Shown here: piece by piece, positions 8,470-18,429 of the stretch | Position numbering within the stretch: position 1 is the stretch's first letter | Layout of the letters: each line of letters starts with the position of its first letter | The notes under the pieces: generated by a model | What the model was told of the DNA's origin: nothing | What the model saw: only the letters and a program-made list of their open reading frames with translations | Database searches by the model: none | NCBI GenBank assembly: GCA_900543445.1 | Contig: UQRC01000009.1 | Location: 7,606-71,605, forward strand | Direction: 5' to 3' | DNA from: an uncultured Lachnobacterium sp. | GTDB lineage: Bacteria; Bacillota; Clostridia; Lachnospirales; Lachnospiraceae | Length of the DNA stretch: 64,000 bases | Translations under genes and position numbers: made by a program

Positions 8470-8504
8470 AAAAAAGCATATATTATGTTACTAATATATG
8501 CTTT
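8470..8504 (-). terminator. Terminator after gerW
   Basis: Perfect 13-bp inverted repeat AAAGCATATATTA / TAATATATGCTTT with a 6-nt loop. Reading the minus strand it is followed directly by a T run. It lies 30 bp after the gerW stop codon. The stem is nearly all A-T. Confidence 0.75.
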
Positions 8505-8534
8505 CCGTCATAAAACTATCCAATTATTATCTGT

Positions 8535-8945
8535 TTAGGCTTCCTTATTGGAATCATCATCCGCTTTCTCAAAATCAACATCTTCAAATGTAAGCTCTTC
8601 ATCATCCTTGCCTTTGCCGGATGTAAACTTGTTGACGAAATCCGGCACCATATCAAGAATCTTGGTCATACTGTCCTGATTCTTAATATTAACAAGCTTG
8701 GTCACACCGTTTTGGATCACAAGGACAGCGCTCGGATTGATCTTTCCCCCCATACCGCCGGCTCCGTTATTCTTCTTCTCCTGCGAAAATGCGCCGGCTG
8801 CGACACCGAACGACACATCCACAAGCGGAAGAATGATCGTATCACCAATATGCACCGCATCCCCGACTACCGTCTTCGTTGTGATAAAACTGTCCATTCC
8901 CTTAAACAAAGATTCCACTGTATTATTAAAGCTGTTATCTGCCAT
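8535..8945 (-). CDS. GerW-family sporulation protein (YtfJ)
   Basis: A 136-residue protein of the GerW/YtfJ family: a conserved core with VVGDAVHIGDTIILPLVDVS, a glycine-rich loop (GAGGMGGKINPSA) and an acidic tail. The Bacillus subtilis member is needed for L-alanine-dependent germination. The start at 8945 follows GGAGG by 8 bases; the frame remains open 7 codons upstream without a better signal. It lies directly downstream of the DUF2953 gene, the same pairing as ytfI-ytfJ in Bacillus. Confidence 0.9.
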   Translation of the reverse strand: MADNSFNNTVESLFKGMDSFITTKTVVGDAVHIGDTIILPLVDVSFGVAAGAFSQEKKNNGAGGMGGKINPSAVLVIQNGVTKLVNIKNQDSMTKILDMVPDFVNKFTSGKGKDDEELTFEDVDFEKADDDSNKEA

Positions 8946-8967
8946 CTTGTAATCCTCCTGTCCCAAT

Positions 8968-9963
8968 CTACGCCTTCATATTTCTAAAGTAATTATATAA
9001 TTTTTGGCAGTCCTTATCAAGAACCAATCCCAAAATCAATTTCAAAAGCGAAAAGCCGAGTATCCGTCCCTTCACATCAAATTCCGCATCTGCATACGCA
9101 TTATCTGCCGTAAAATCCGGATGAACATTCCACCGGTTCTGATAGCCGACCGGAAACATGGCCAGGATTCCAAGAAGCTGCGCTGTCGTATCCGGTGAAC
9201 CGGTTGAAAATTCCAGATCCAGCTTTAGTCGACGCGGCATCAGAATATGAAGTAATTTCCACAAGGATGCCTTAAGCTTTGTGAGCGCTCTCTTCGTCCG
9301 CTCGCTTTGCATAAGGCGCTGCAAACGCCGCATCGTCTGCCCGATGTTTAAAGCCGCCTGCACAAACGTCCTCCACACTTCTTTCACTTTGATGATCCAG
9401 CCACGCACTGCATGGATACAACATCTGAATTTGCCTTTTATAGCACGCACTCCGCGGAAGCGTTTCTTCTCTCCCACGTTTTCATCTGTATCCTCCTGCA
9501 CAGTAACCTCAGGTAAAGCATCCTGCTCGTATCCAACACTCTGCGTCTCTTCACTATCATTCGGATCCGCCTGAATGTCCATCACATTTTTGCTCTCATC
9601 CAGGGCTTTCTTCGCTGGAATCTGCTCATTGGAATCGTCCGTCTTTTCACAATCCTGCATAGTTTCATCATATTGGTCAGTATTACCGGATTTGTCCGGT
9701 TTATTACCGCTTGATAAGAATTTACGGATTCCAAAAATACGAAGATAAATCTTCTTTCCGGAATCGGAAACCATGATTCCGCCGCCAGCCAGATAACAAA
9801 GTCCATAGATACTTGCTGTAAGATCCGTTTTTCCGTGATAACTGCCCTTCACGCGATACGCAAACGGAACAAACAATAAAGCGATAATGATAAGCACCAG
9901 CAGAGCAAGCACAACAAGCAGAACGATGCCAATGATCTTAAGTATCAAAAGCAAAACACTCAT
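8968..9963 (-). CDS. DUF2953 protein (YtfI-like)
   Basis: A 331-residue protein with an N-terminal membrane segment (residues 2-35, strongly hydrophobic), then a domain with AYRVKGSYHGKTDLTASIYGLCYL, a low-complexity acidic linker, and a C-terminal DUF2953 core around LKLDLEFSTGSPDTTAQLLG. The function is unknown; the genomic partner is always a GerW-type sporulation protein, so a sporulation or germination role is inferred. The start at 9963 follows GGAGGAG and overlaps the upstream stop codon by 4 bp (ATGA), indicating translational coupling. Confidence 0.82.
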   Translation of the reverse strand: MSVLLLILKIIGIVLLVVLALLVLIIIALLFVPFAYRVKGSYHGKTDLTASIYGLCYLAGGGIMVSDSGKKIYLRIFGIRKFLSSGNKPDKSGNTDQYDETMQDCEKTDDSNEQIPAKKALDESKNVMDIQADPNDSEETQSVGYEQDALPEVTVQEDTDENVGEKKRFRGVRAIKGKFRCCIHAVRGWIIKVKEVWRTFVQAALNIGQTMRRLQRLMQSERTKRALTKLKASLWKLLHILMPRRLKLDLEFSTGSPDTTAQLLGILAMFPVGYQNRWNVHPDFTADNAYADAEFDVKGRILGFSLLKLILGLVLDKDCQKLYNYFRNMKA

Positions 9964-10286
9964 GCACGTCTCCTCCGCTCCTCTTTCAGATACGACCATA
10001 CATCAACATCACCGGTATGCTGATAAGTCTCTTCAATAATCTGCTGCGTAAGTTCGATCGCAGCATCGTATCCCTTCGCCAGACCGATGATCTTCAGATT
10101 CTTCTTCGGATAACTTTTCTGCATAAGCTGCCACGCTGGAATAATATCTAACAGGTTGTCCGGATTGCTTGCAAAAGCGATCACATACACAGATACCGTG
10201 CCTGCATTATGGTTGATTTTCCATTTGATGCGACCGACTTTATCCCCGATCGATTCGCTGACGTAAAGCTTACGATACCACTTCAT
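9960..10286 (-). CDS. Conserved hypothetical protein, 108 residues
   Basis: A small soluble protein starting MKWYRKLYVSESIGDKVGRI, with the segment NHNAGTVSVYVIAFASNPDNLLDIIPAWQLMQ and a basic RRRR tail. I do not recognise a named family. The ATG at 10286 sits 7 bases behind AAAGGAG; a TTG two codons upstream is less likely. It overlaps DUF2953 by 4 bp and lies just downstream of the Nudix gene, so it is probably part of that transcript. Confidence 0.7.
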   Translation of the reverse strand: MKWYRKLYVSESIGDKVGRIKWKINHNAGTVSVYVIAFASNPDNLLDIIPAWQLMQKSYPKKNLKIIGLAKGYDAAIELTQQIIEETYQHTGDVDVWSYLKEERRRRA

Positions 10287-10313
10287 CCGCAAACTCCTTT
10301 GGTCTTGTGATAC

Positions 10314-10766
10314 TCAATAATACTTGTGGGTTCCCCACAGATTACTCTTCTTTAAATCCAGATACTCATTGTACGCTTTCTCAAGAATCTGCTTTTCATT
10401 TGCAAACTTGAGCAGATGATACGCCTCATGATACTTATAATATCCGGAATCCACGAAATATTCTTCCTTTTGTGGCTTACTATAATAACTTTCGCCCATC
10501 ATCAGATACCAGTGCACATCCTTCTCTACGGTATCCTCCGGAACTGAAAATGTATAATGACTCTTGCCAACATACTGAATAATGGTCGCTGCAGCTCCGG
10601 TCTCTTCTTTTACCTCACGGATTGCAGTATCCTTGTATTCTTCTCCCTTTTCTACAGTGCCCTTGGGGAGAACCCAGCCTTCATATTTATTTCTGTAATT
10701 CTTGTACAGAAGTAAAATCTTTCCACGAAAAATTACCACACCGCCACAGCTCGTCGCTTCGATCAT
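10314..10766 (-). CDS. Nudix hydrolase
   Basis: A 150-residue protein with a canonical Nudix box (GTVEKGEEYKDTAIREVKEE, then TG), which fits GX5EX7REUXEEXGU. Such enzymes hydrolyse nucleoside diphosphate linked to another group X; the substrate cannot be read from sequence. The C-terminal half is rich in tyrosine and lysine and holds a helical segment HEAYHLLKFANEK. The start follows a GGAGG site. Confidence 0.88.
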   Translation of the reverse strand: MIEATSCGGVVIFRGKILLLYKNYRNKYEGWVLPKGTVEKGEEYKDTAIREVKEETGAAATIIQYVGKSHYTFSVPEDTVEKDVHWYLMMGESYYSKPQKEEYFVDSGYYKYHEAYHLLKFANEKQILEKAYNEYLDLKKSNLWGTHKYY

Positions 10767-10813
10767 TGCTAAACCTCCTGTGCCGTGTTACAAAAACTTC
10801 TGTCAAAAGTATA

Positions 10814-12259
10814 TCATTTGTTAAAATATACGTCAAATACCTTCTTGGCGATTGGCACCGCATAAGTGCCCCCCGCTCCACTGTTCTCTACAACAACTGC
10901 AATTGCAAGATCCTTATAACCTTCCTTCTTTGCAAAGCCTACAAACCATGCATTCGTCTGATCCGAAGAATCCGACACCTGCGCCGTTCCTGTCTTACCG
11001 CTTGCTTCATATGACTGTCCGGCAAGCTTACTTCCTGTACCGGAAGTCACAACAGAACGCATATATTTCTGCAGAAGCCGCGCTTCCTTTTCCGTCATGA
11101 GAGATCCATATTCCTTCGCCTCATTCGTCTTCACGGTAACGCCGGCGGCATTCTGGGTATGATCCACCATATAAGGCGTCATGAGTGTTCCGTCATTATC
11201 AATTGCACTGGCAACAAGCATCATATGAAGCGGAGACACAAGGGTCTTTCCCTGACCGATTCCGGTCTCCATCACCATTCCTGTTGTATCGGATTTCGAC
11301 AATGAAAAACTGCTTTTGGAAGAGTCAAATGCGATTGGAAGACTCTTGTTAAAAAGCATAGAATCACATAATTCCTTGAATTTATTTCTATTTAAAGTCA
11401 ATGCAATGTTTGCAAACGAGGAATTGCAGGAATTGGCAAAGGAAGCTTCCAGATCCTGTGTTCCGTGTCGATGATTACCGGCACAGTGAATCGTCTTGCC
11501 GTCCACTGTGATAGAACCGTTACAGTCATAACGGTAATCCTCGTATCCTTTTGTATTCTCTCTATAATATTCAAGCGCTGTAAAAATCTTAAACACGGAT
11601 CCTGGCGCATATTTTCCCTGCGTTGCACGGTTATAGAGTGCCGTACTGGAATCACTGTTTACCGTCTCCCAGTCTCTTTTGATCGTGTTCGGATCAAAGT
11701 CCGGTTTTGAGACCATGGTAATGATCTTCCCCGTCTCCGGTTCCATCGCGATCACTGCACCGTCAAAGCTGCCAAGTGCCTCATAAGCCGCCTTCTGTAC
11801 ATCCGCATCAAAGGTTGTGACAACGGTATCTCCCTGTGTCTTGTTGCCAGCAAGATCCGCTCCCATCTGTTTTAAAAAGAATTCATGCGAGCGGAGCAGT
11901 TCAAAGTTCTCCTGATTCTCGATCCCTGCTTTGCCATTCACAGAATATCCGATTGCATGCGCGAACATCCGGCCATACGGATATTCTCTGGTCTCCGACT
12001 TATCTTTACTCACCTTCGTTGTAGCAAGTACCTGTCCGTCCGAAGAAAGAATATCTCCACGGATCACCCGCTCCGAGAAGAGATCCTGCAGCGAATTGTA
12101 CGGACTATTGATAAAAGCCTCACTTTTATATACCTGAAAATATACAAAATACGCCATAAGACCGAGAAAAAGCGCCAAAAACAGATACATGATCACAAGA
12201 AATTCTTTGTTTCTCGCTACTTTGGGTCTACTTTTGTTTTTCTTTTTATTTCTAACCAC
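10814..12259 (-). CDS. Class B penicillin-binding protein, peptidoglycan D,D-transpeptidase
   Basis: A 481-residue bitopic protein: one membrane helix (LVIMYLFLALFLGLMAYFVY), a pedestal domain with the class B motif RGDILSSDGQVLA, and a transpeptidase domain with SVFK (SxxK catalytic serine), SCN (SxN) and KTG. It cross-links peptidoglycan. I place the start at GTG 12259, behind a good GGAGG site; the frame continues to an ATG at 12325, directly after the ftsW-like stop, but that start has no clear ribosome binding site. Adjacent to a SEDS gene, so the two probably form a polymerase-transpeptidase pair for division, elongation or spore cortex; which one is open. Confidence 0.9.
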   Translation of the reverse strand: MVRNKKKNKSRPKVARNKEFLVIMYLFLALFLGLMAYFVYFQVYKSEAFINSPYNSLQDLFSERVIRGDILSSDGQVLATTKVSKDKSETREYPYGRMFAHAIGYSVNGKAGIENQENFELLRSHEFFLKQMGADLAGNKTQGDTVVTTFDADVQKAAYEALGSFDGAVIAMEPETGKIITMVSKPDFDPNTIKRDWETVNSDSSTALYNRATQGKYAPGSVFKIFTALEYYRENTKGYEDYRYDCNGSITVDGKTIHCAGNHRHGTQDLEASFANSCNSSFANIALTLNRNKFKELCDSMLFNKSLPIAFDSSKSSFSLSKSDTTGMVMETGIGQGKTLVSPLHMMLVASAIDNDGTLMTPYMVDHTQNAAGVTVKTNEAKEYGSLMTEKEARLLQKYMRSVVTSGTGSKLAGQSYEASGKTGTAQVSDSSDQTNAWFVGFAKKEGYKDLAIAVVVENSGAGGTYAVPIAKKVFDVYFNK

Positions 12260-12338
12260 GTGATTCGCCTCCACATAACTTACACTTGTGTTTGTTAGGA
12301 TACGCCCTCTTTCCATAACCAACATCCGTCACTCAATT

Positions 12339-13712
12339 TCATGTCCGTTTTCTCCCTGTATTGTTGCCTTTTTGTTTTCGTTTCTTACGATTTCCAATAT
12401 TCTCTGTTTCCTTTGTTGCATTCGCAATATAAAGTCCCTGAATCATTCCAAAGACGATCATCGTAGAGAGAAGCGAACTTCCACCGTAACTTACCAGTGG
12501 CAGTGTCACACCGGTGGATGGAATGAATTTGATCACTCCTCCGATTGTGAGAAACACCTGCAATGCATAGAGCGTTCCGAGTCCCACCGCAGTCAGGCGG
12601 TAAAAATTATCCTTAAGCAGCATTGCTACATTCATGATCATAAAGAAACAGCTTACGCACACCATGATCAGACAGAGTGCAAACACACCGCCCATCTCCT
12701 CCGAGATTGCCGCAAAGACAAAATCCTTCGATACAACCGGAATCTTGTTCGGCATTCCCTGATTCAGTCCAAGTCCAAACCATCCGCCGGTTCCGATCGC
12801 AAAAAGCGACTGGCAGATCTGATAGCCCGCATTGTCAATGACCGCAAGCGGATCCGACCATGCAAGCACTCGCGTCTGCACATGCGAGAAAATCTTATAT
12901 CCGACAAGTGCAGCCACCGTCATAAGTCCAAGTCCCGCTCCAAAATACGCAAACTTTCTTGTTGCCACATAGATCATAACCAGATAGGTAAAGAAATATA
13001 GTAAAGCACCACCTAAGTCCTTCGAAGCCACCAGTGCAAGCACAAATACTGCAGATACAACACTTGTCACGACAAGCTGATGAAAATCCTGCCTGCGATA
13101 AAGCATCGAAGCGATAAACATGACAAATATGATTTTCACAAACTCAGACGGCTGAATCGAAATTCCCCCGATAGAGATTGACAATTTTGCACCATAACTC
13201 GTCTGTCCCGCTACCGCTACGACCGCGAGCGCGCCGATTCCAAGTATTGCATAGATCCATGTCAGTTTGCGAAAAAGTGACATATTGCGAAGCACTAACG
13301 GAATCAACAGTCCGATAAACATTCCGGCACATACGAAAATAAACTGGCGAAATGCTTTCTCAAAAGACAACCGGGTCAAAATGATAAATCCGATGGCAAG
13401 CAGCATACACATATTGTTAAGGACAAGCTCGGAGGCCTGCTTATACAACAGATGATAAGAGCCGATCATCATAACAAGAAGCACCAGCTGCATCAGATAA
13501 AAGCCGATCATCTGCACATTTCCGGTCGTTAAATACAACACAAGAAATGCATCAAAATGGATGACAAACAATATTCCTCTCTGCACTCCATAAATATGCT
13601 TTTGTTCTTCGACATCCCCCTCATATTTGAACACATGAAAACACTCAAAGGTGTAGATCATAAATAAAATGATCATCAAATATTTCGATGCCTGTACAAT
13701 AAGATGCACCAT
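12339..13712 (-). CDS. FtsW/RodA/SpoVE-family SEDS glycosyltransferase
   Basis: A 457-residue polytopic membrane protein with about ten helices and the SEDS signatures SIQPSEFVKIIFVM, QGMPNKIPVVSKDFVFAAISEE and a C-terminal PSTGVTLPLVSYGGSS. SEDS proteins polymerise lipid II into glycan strands with a class B PBP partner; that partner follows directly downstream. It starts at 13712, 3 bp after the stop of the U32 peptidase gene, so co-expression is likely. Confidence 0.92.
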   Translation of the reverse strand: MVHLIVQASKYLMIILFMIYTFECFHVFKYEGDVEEQKHIYGVQRGILFVIHFDAFLVLYLTTGNVQMIGFYLMQLVLLVMMIGSYHLLYKQASELVLNNMCMLLAIGFIILTRLSFEKAFRQFIFVCAGMFIGLLIPLVLRNMSLFRKLTWIYAILGIGALAVVAVAGQTSYGAKLSISIGGISIQPSEFVKIIFVMFIASMLYRRQDFHQLVVTSVVSAVFVLALVASKDLGGALLYFFTYLVMIYVATRKFAYFGAGLGLMTVAALVGYKIFSHVQTRVLAWSDPLAVIDNAGYQICQSLFAIGTGGWFGLGLNQGMPNKIPVVSKDFVFAAISEEMGGVFALCLIMVCVSCFFMIMNVAMLLKDNFYRLTAVGLGTLYALQVFLTIGGVIKFIPSTGVTLPLVSYGGSSLLSTMIVFGMIQGLYIANATKETENIGNRKKRKQKGNNTGRKRT

Positions 13713-13715
13713 AAT

Positions 13716-16028
13716 TTATTCGACTCCTCTTTTATAATGACCGTTCGTGTAACGATCCTTCCACTCAGACGGATATCCCTCTCTCCGTCCTGTCACAAAC
13801 TCTTCCATCAGATCAAGAACCGCTTTTGTCTCACTCCCTGTTTCCACTGTGAAGTCAACACGAAACTCCTGCATTCCGCTTTTTTTCAGTTCCTTCATAT
13901 TGGCAAAAAGCATAACCGGAAGCGAATTATACACAACATTGTAACAGGCATCGCAATAATTCTTAACCGGAAATTCTTTGCGGTAACGATCCTTCAGATA
14001 ACAAAGTCCCGGTTTCTTATCACATCCGCAAGTGTTTGCATGCACACATGGAGCTGTTGTCATAAGCGGATAATAACCATAGACGACCATCGCACTATTT
14101 GTATTGTCCCGATGTAAAATTTCTTTGCGATTCAACTCGAGCGGAACCGTATTTTCACAGACCGTAAGCGAATGAAACATCTGTATTGCGCGGTCATTAT
14201 AGGTATAAAGATTATGATCAATCACAACCTGATCCATATGGAATAATTCTTCTGCCAAAGCCAGTTCCTCATAATTTCTTACCATAATGCCATCCAACGA
14301 TAATGCCTGCAATTCATCCTGATATTCAAAGAACAGATCCGACATCCGTGCCCTGAAAATGCGTGGCAATGCAAAATATACTTCCTTTTGCTTCTCTTTT
14401 ATGCAAAGAATATCTTCCCTAAGCTCTTTCGGAAAAGTATTCCAACGATAAGCACTAAAATCAAGATAGATACGCCTGATCCATTCTTTTTTCAGGATTT
14501 CAGACAAGACATCTCTGTTCTCAATCAGACAACTGCAACGAGGTTCCTTGACTGCCGCCTTTGCATCTGATACATGAGAATCAGACTCACAATCTAAGGA
14601 ACCCTGCAATCCGTTTTTATCTTGTTTCGCTTCGTAATTTTCTGCGACTTCATTCTGTAAAGCGAAAGAATTCCTGCTTCTGCGATAAGATGCAAGAATC
14701 GATTCTATAAGCTGATCTACAGCCTCTCGACGAAGCTGATTCAGGGCACCAACCGGAAGGAAAATATTCTCATCCATATCAACTGTGATCGTTTCCATCT
14801 CAAATGGAGTGTCACCGGTCTTTGTCATACGGGTTTTCAGATCCTCAACGCTTAACGGCTTCTTTTGTGCAGACATAACTTCCATTCCACCCACACAGAT
14901 CGTATGATTTTCTGCGGTAATTTCATAGGTTGCAGTCTGTCCAAGATGCAATGTTAAATGTCCTCTTGCCGGAATCTTCCTCTCATGATTCACATAACGA
15001 TCGATTATCGCATTCTGCAAAGCCTCATTTGTTTTCGCATAACTTGGCTTCACAAACGTCACCATATCCGCACCGTTTTGCTTATGATAATATCCGTCTG
15101 TAAATCCACAGCGGTTACCAAGATCTAAGATATCCTGCATATCGGATTTGCTGAGATTTTTCTGCTTCTTATGTTCGAGAAACTGATCAATGTATTTCCG
15201 GTAATAAGAAACCACACCGGCAGCATACGGCGCCTGCTTCATTCTTCCCTCAATCTTGAGGGAATAGACACCTGCCTCGTAAAGCTGCTCCAGATCCTCA
15301 ATCCCACACATATCCTTAAGACTCAATACATAACTGTCTTTCTCATAAGTTTTGTGATTCTCATCAAGTACGGAATACGCAAGACGGCAAGGCTGCGCGC
15401 AACGTCCTCTATTACCGCTTCGACCGCCGAGCATGCTGCTGAGCAGACATTGTCCGGAATAGCAATAACACAGTGCACCGTGCACAAATGCTTCCAATTC
15501 TACACCGGTCTCATCATAGATCTGTTTCATCTCGGCCAGCGAAACCTCCCTTGCCATCACGACACGCTCTGCGCCGAGTCTCTGCATCATTTTTGCGCCC
15601 TCAACGCCTGTCACCGTCATCTGCGTACTGGTATGAATTGGGAGATCCGGAAAATGCCTCCGAACAAACGAAAAAACTCCCATATCCTGCACCAGCACTG
15701 CATCCAGCCCCTGCTCATAGAAAGGAAGAAGATAGTCATAAAGTTTGCGCGTCAATTCCGTATTCTTAAGAAGCGTATTGACCGTCAGATAAACCTTCGC
15801 TCCATGAAGATGTGCATAATCAATCGCCGCAAGAAGTTCCTCCGTCGAAAAATTATTGGCATACGCACGGGCTCCAAACAAATCTCCTCCAACATAGACT
15901 GCATCCGCTCCGGCAGCAATCACCGCCTTAAAGATTTCAAAGGAACCTGCCGGTGCCAATAGTTCAAATCCGCGCTCTCTCGTATTCTGTTTCTTTGTAA
16001 TTACGTCTCTTGTCATCTCTATATTCAT
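13716..16028 (-). CDS. U32-family peptidase-like protein, long form
   Basis: A 770-residue protein. The N-terminal part is a U32 (PF01136) domain beginning ELLAPAGSFEIFKAVIAAGADAV, with the cysteine cluster CYCYSGQC and RGRCAQPCR that binds an Fe-S cluster in this family. The C-terminal third is an extra region with a second cysteine group (CVHANTCGCDKKPGLC and CDAC). Related U32 proteins include RlhA, which hydroxylates 23S rRNA, and TrhP/YrrO, which act on tRNA uridine; true peptidase activity is doubtful. The start at 16028 follows CGGAG. The zapA terminator lies upstream. Confidence 0.85.
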   Translation of the reverse strand: MNIEMTRDVITKKQNTRERGFELLAPAGSFEIFKAVIAAGADAVYVGGDLFGARAYANNFSTEELLAAIDYAHLHGAKVYLTVNTLLKNTELTRKLYDYLLPFYEQGLDAVLVQDMGVFSFVRRHFPDLPIHTSTQMTVTGVEGAKMMQRLGAERVVMAREVSLAEMKQIYDETGVELEAFVHGALCYCYSGQCLLSSMLGGRSGNRGRCAQPCRLAYSVLDENHKTYEKDSYVLSLKDMCGIEDLEQLYEAGVYSLKIEGRMKQAPYAAGVVSYYRKYIDQFLEHKKQKNLSKSDMQDILDLGNRCGFTDGYYHKQNGADMVTFVKPSYAKTNEALQNAIIDRYVNHERKIPARGHLTLHLGQTATYEITAENHTICVGGMEVMSAQKKPLSVEDLKTRMTKTGDTPFEMETITVDMDENIFLPVGALNQLRREAVDQLIESILASYRRSRNSFALQNEVAENYEAKQDKNGLQGSLDCESDSHVSDAKAAVKEPRCSCLIENRDVLSEILKKEWIRRIYLDFSAYRWNTFPKELREDILCIKEKQKEVYFALPRIFRARMSDLFFEYQDELQALSLDGIMVRNYEELALAEELFHMDQVVIDHNLYTYNDRAIQMFHSLTVCENTVPLELNRKEILHRDNTNSAMVVYGYYPLMTTAPCVHANTCGCDKKPGLCYLKDRYRKEFPVKNYCDACYNVVYNSLPVMLFANMKELKKSGMQEFRVDFTVETGSETKAVLDLMEEFVTGRREGYPSEWKDRYTNGHYKRGVE

Positions 16029-16052
16029 GTTTCTCCGATCAAATTCCTATGA

Positions 16053-16082
16053 TAAAAATGCTGCCGCTTAATGCGACAGCAT
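16053..16082 (-). terminator. Terminator after zapA
   Basis: Stem ATGCTGTCGC with GCGGCAGCAT (one G-U pair) and a 5-nt loop, then TTTTT on the minus strand. It separates zapA from the U32 peptidase gene. Confidence 0.8.
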
Positions 16083-16087
16083 CCTGA

Positions 16088-16543
16088 TTATTTTTTCTTC
16101 GTATTTGTATTGGAAGCAGATGAAACAGGCTTACCATCAAGAAGCTTATCCTCAAGTGCAGCTTCCAGTCGTGCCTTATTCAAAAGCAATTCCTTATTCT
16201 CCTGCTCAAGTTCCTTCAAGGAAGACTCCGCGCTCTCTGTCTTAATCTGGTTCGAAATCAGATCATGTTTCAGATCATAGAGTTCCTTGTCCTTATTCTC
16301 GATATCCCGCTCAAGCTTTTCAACCTGCGCCTTCGCTTTAAAATAATCATCTGCAATATTAAGCTGAATCAATGTATTCTTCATATTAAGAGGAATATGA
16401 CGATAATCCTCAATTGCTTCGAATTCGTTGATCTTATTATTGATATAAGCAGCAACCTTCTGAAGATATTCCTCTCCCTCATAACCGCTCAATGTATATA
16501 CTTTTCCATCAATTACCACTTCGGCACTTGTTTTGGCTGACAT
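16088..16543 (-). CDS. zapA: Cell division protein ZapA
   Basis: A 151-residue protein with the ZapA globular head (VVIDGKVYTLSGYEGEEYLQKVAAYINNKI) and a long coiled-coil tail (about residues 60-130). ZapA cross-links FtsZ protofilaments at midcell. The start at 16543 is set by a strong GGAGG; the frame remains open upstream without support. It is followed by a terminator. Confidence 0.9.
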   Translation of the reverse strand: MSAKTSAEVVIDGKVYTLSGYEGEEYLQKVAAYINNKINEFEAIEDYRHIPLNMKNTLIQLNIADDYFKAKAQVEKLERDIENKDKELYDLKHDLISNQIKTESAESSLKELEQENKELLLNKARLEAALEDKLLDGKPVSSASNTNTKKK

Positions 16544-16677
16544 ATCGTATCCTCCAGTTCTCTTACGCACTATATCTTGTATTATAATCGCAATGAGGCG
16601 CAAAAGCAACTGCTACTTACGAAATAATTGATCCTTTGGATAGGAAATTCCATCATCGAAGCAATACGGCATAAAAG

Positions 16678-17673
16678 TTATACACGTTCCCTCTCAAAAT
16701 GCTCATAAGCGAAATCCGTTGCCACACGCCCCTTCGGTGTACGATTGATAAATCCATTCTTCACAAGATAAGGTTCATAGACATCCTCAATCGTTCCGGA
16801 ATCCTCACCAATTGCGGCTGCAAGCGTATCAAGACCGACCGGACCACCAGCGAATTTATCAATAATCGTCAGAATGATATTGCGGTCGTTCTGATCCAGT
16901 CCCATCTTATCCACTTCAAGAAGATCAAGCGCAAATGCAGCAACTTCATACGTAATCCTGCCGTCATATTTCACCTGTGCAAAATCTCTTACTCGCTTGA
17001 GCAGACGATTGGCAAGTCTAGGCGTTCCTCTCGAACGGCGCGCAAGTTCAAATGCTCCCTTGTCATCAATCGCCACATCAAGCACATGAGCAGACTGCAA
17101 AATGATCGACTTCAGTTCATCCACCGTATAATATTCCATATGACTGACCACACCAAAACGGTCACGCAGCGGCGCAGAAAGCATTCCGGCTCGCGTTGTT
17201 GCACCGACCAGTGTAAATTTAGGGAGATTCAGGCGAATCGATCTTGCCGATTCTCCTTTGCCAATCATCACATCGATTGCATAGTCCTCCATCGCCGGAT
17301 ATAAAACCTCCTCTACCTGTCGATTCAATCGGTGGATTTCATCGACAAAGAGGATATCTCCCTCCGCGAGATTATTGAGAATTGCAGCCATCTCTCCCGG
17401 CTTTGCAATCGCAGGTCCTGAAGTCACCTTAAGGTGCGTACCCATCTCATTGGCAATAATCCCGGCCAGTGTCGTCTTACCAAGTCCGGGCGGTCCGTAA
17501 AAGAGAACATGATCAAGTGCCTCTCCTCGCTCCTTCGCCGCCTCGATATAGACTTTCATATTATCTTTAATCTTTTCCTGTCCGATATAATCCTCCAGGC
17601 GCTGCGGACGCAGACTCGATTCAATCTTGTAATCCTCCTCCTGCAGCTGCGTAGAAATTACACGCTTTTCCAT
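16678..17673 (-). CDS. ruvB: Holliday junction branch migration ATPase RuvB
   Basis: A 331-residue AAA+ ATPase with Walker [12 protein letters not shown], Walker B in [10 protein letters not shown], the arginine-finger region [18 protein letters not shown] and the C-terminal winged helix ending [16 protein letters not shown]. It drives branch migration with RuvA, encoded directly upstream. Start after AAGGAG. RuvC is not in this window. Confidence 0.97.
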   Translation of the reverse strand: MEKRVISTQLQEEDYKIESSLRPQRLEDYIGQEKIKDNMKVYIEAAKERGEALDHVLFYGPPGLGKTTLAGIIANEMGTHLKVTSGPAIAKPGEMAAILNNLAEGDILFVDEIHRLNRQVEEVLYPAMEDYAIDVMIGKGESARSIRLNLPKFTLVGATTRAGMLSAPLRDRFGVVSHMEYYTVDELKSIILQSAHVLDVAIDDKGAFELARRSRGTPRLANRLLKRVRDFAQVKYDGRITYEVAAFALDLLEVDKMGLDQNDRNIILTIIDKFAGGPVGLDTLAAAIGEDSGTIEDVYEPYLVKNGFINRTPKGRVATDFAYEHFERERV

Positions 17674-17750
17674 CTGTGGATTCTCCTTGTATTGATCTAA
17701 ATTCCATCGACGATTACCACAATAAAAGAGTCGCGATCGTCCAAACTTAA

Positions 17751-18359
17751 TTACAGCAGAAATTTAAGTGCTGCTTTCAGCACATCTTCAACATCCATGT
17801 CTTCGGTAATGGTAACTTTGGAAACTGCCTTCAGACTCTCCGTGCTGGAATATCCAAGTGCAGACAGTGCCATAACGGCATCATTCTTGACAGAAGCGCC
17901 ACCCGCAGACTGTGCTCTCTCTTCCACATGCATCGTCTTCTTCTCAAAGGCGTCTTCCAGTGACATCTTATCCTTGAGTTCTAAAATCACTCTCTGTGCC
18001 GTCTTCGCACCAATTCCCGGAGCCTTGGAGATTGCCTTCGCATCGCCGGATAATACGGCAAAACGCAGATCGTCCGCATCCAGTGTCGAGAGGATAGCAA
18101 GCCCTCCCTTCGGTCCAATTCCGCTTACCGTGATCAATTGCTTAAACAATTCCAGATCATCCTTCGTCAGGAAACCGTAAAGCACCATCACATCCTCACG
18201 CAGATGCAGATAAGTATACACCTTAAGTTCCTCCCCGACAGGCGGAAGATATTCAAACGTCTTCGCCGGAATAAAAATCCGGTATCCGATTCCCCCGGTC
18301 TCTATCACGATATAATCGATATCAATCTCTGTCAATTCACCCTTAATATATGCGTACAC
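17751..18359 (-). CDS. ruvA: Holliday junction DNA-binding protein RuvA
   Basis: A 202-residue protein with the N-terminal OB fold ([20 protein letters not shown]), a helix-hairpin-helix domain with [13 protein letters not shown] and [17 protein letters not shown], and a C-terminal three-helix domain that contacts RuvB. The start is a GTG at 18359 behind AAGGA. It precedes ruvB with a gap of 77 bp. Confidence 0.96.
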   Translation of the reverse strand: MYAYIKGELTEIDIDYIVIETGGIGYRIFIPAKTFEYLPPVGEELKVYTYLHLREDVMVLYGFLTKDDLELFKQLITVSGIGPKGGLAILSTLDADDLRFAVLSGDAKAISKAPGIGAKTAQRVILELKDKMSLEDAFEKKTMHVEERAQSAGGASVKNDAVMALSALGYSSTESLKAVSKVTITEDMDVEDVLKAALKFLL

Positions 18360-18429
18360 GTTCCTTCATAACTCCTGTTCTTCTATCAATATCTACGATT
18401 GTACCAAACATTTGTTCTTGTTTCAAGTA

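Noticed and set aside
12260..12325. Longer N-terminus of the class B PBP
   Set aside because: The frame is open back to ATG 12325, but only GTG 12259 has a proper GGAGG site; the upstream stretch is probably untranslated.
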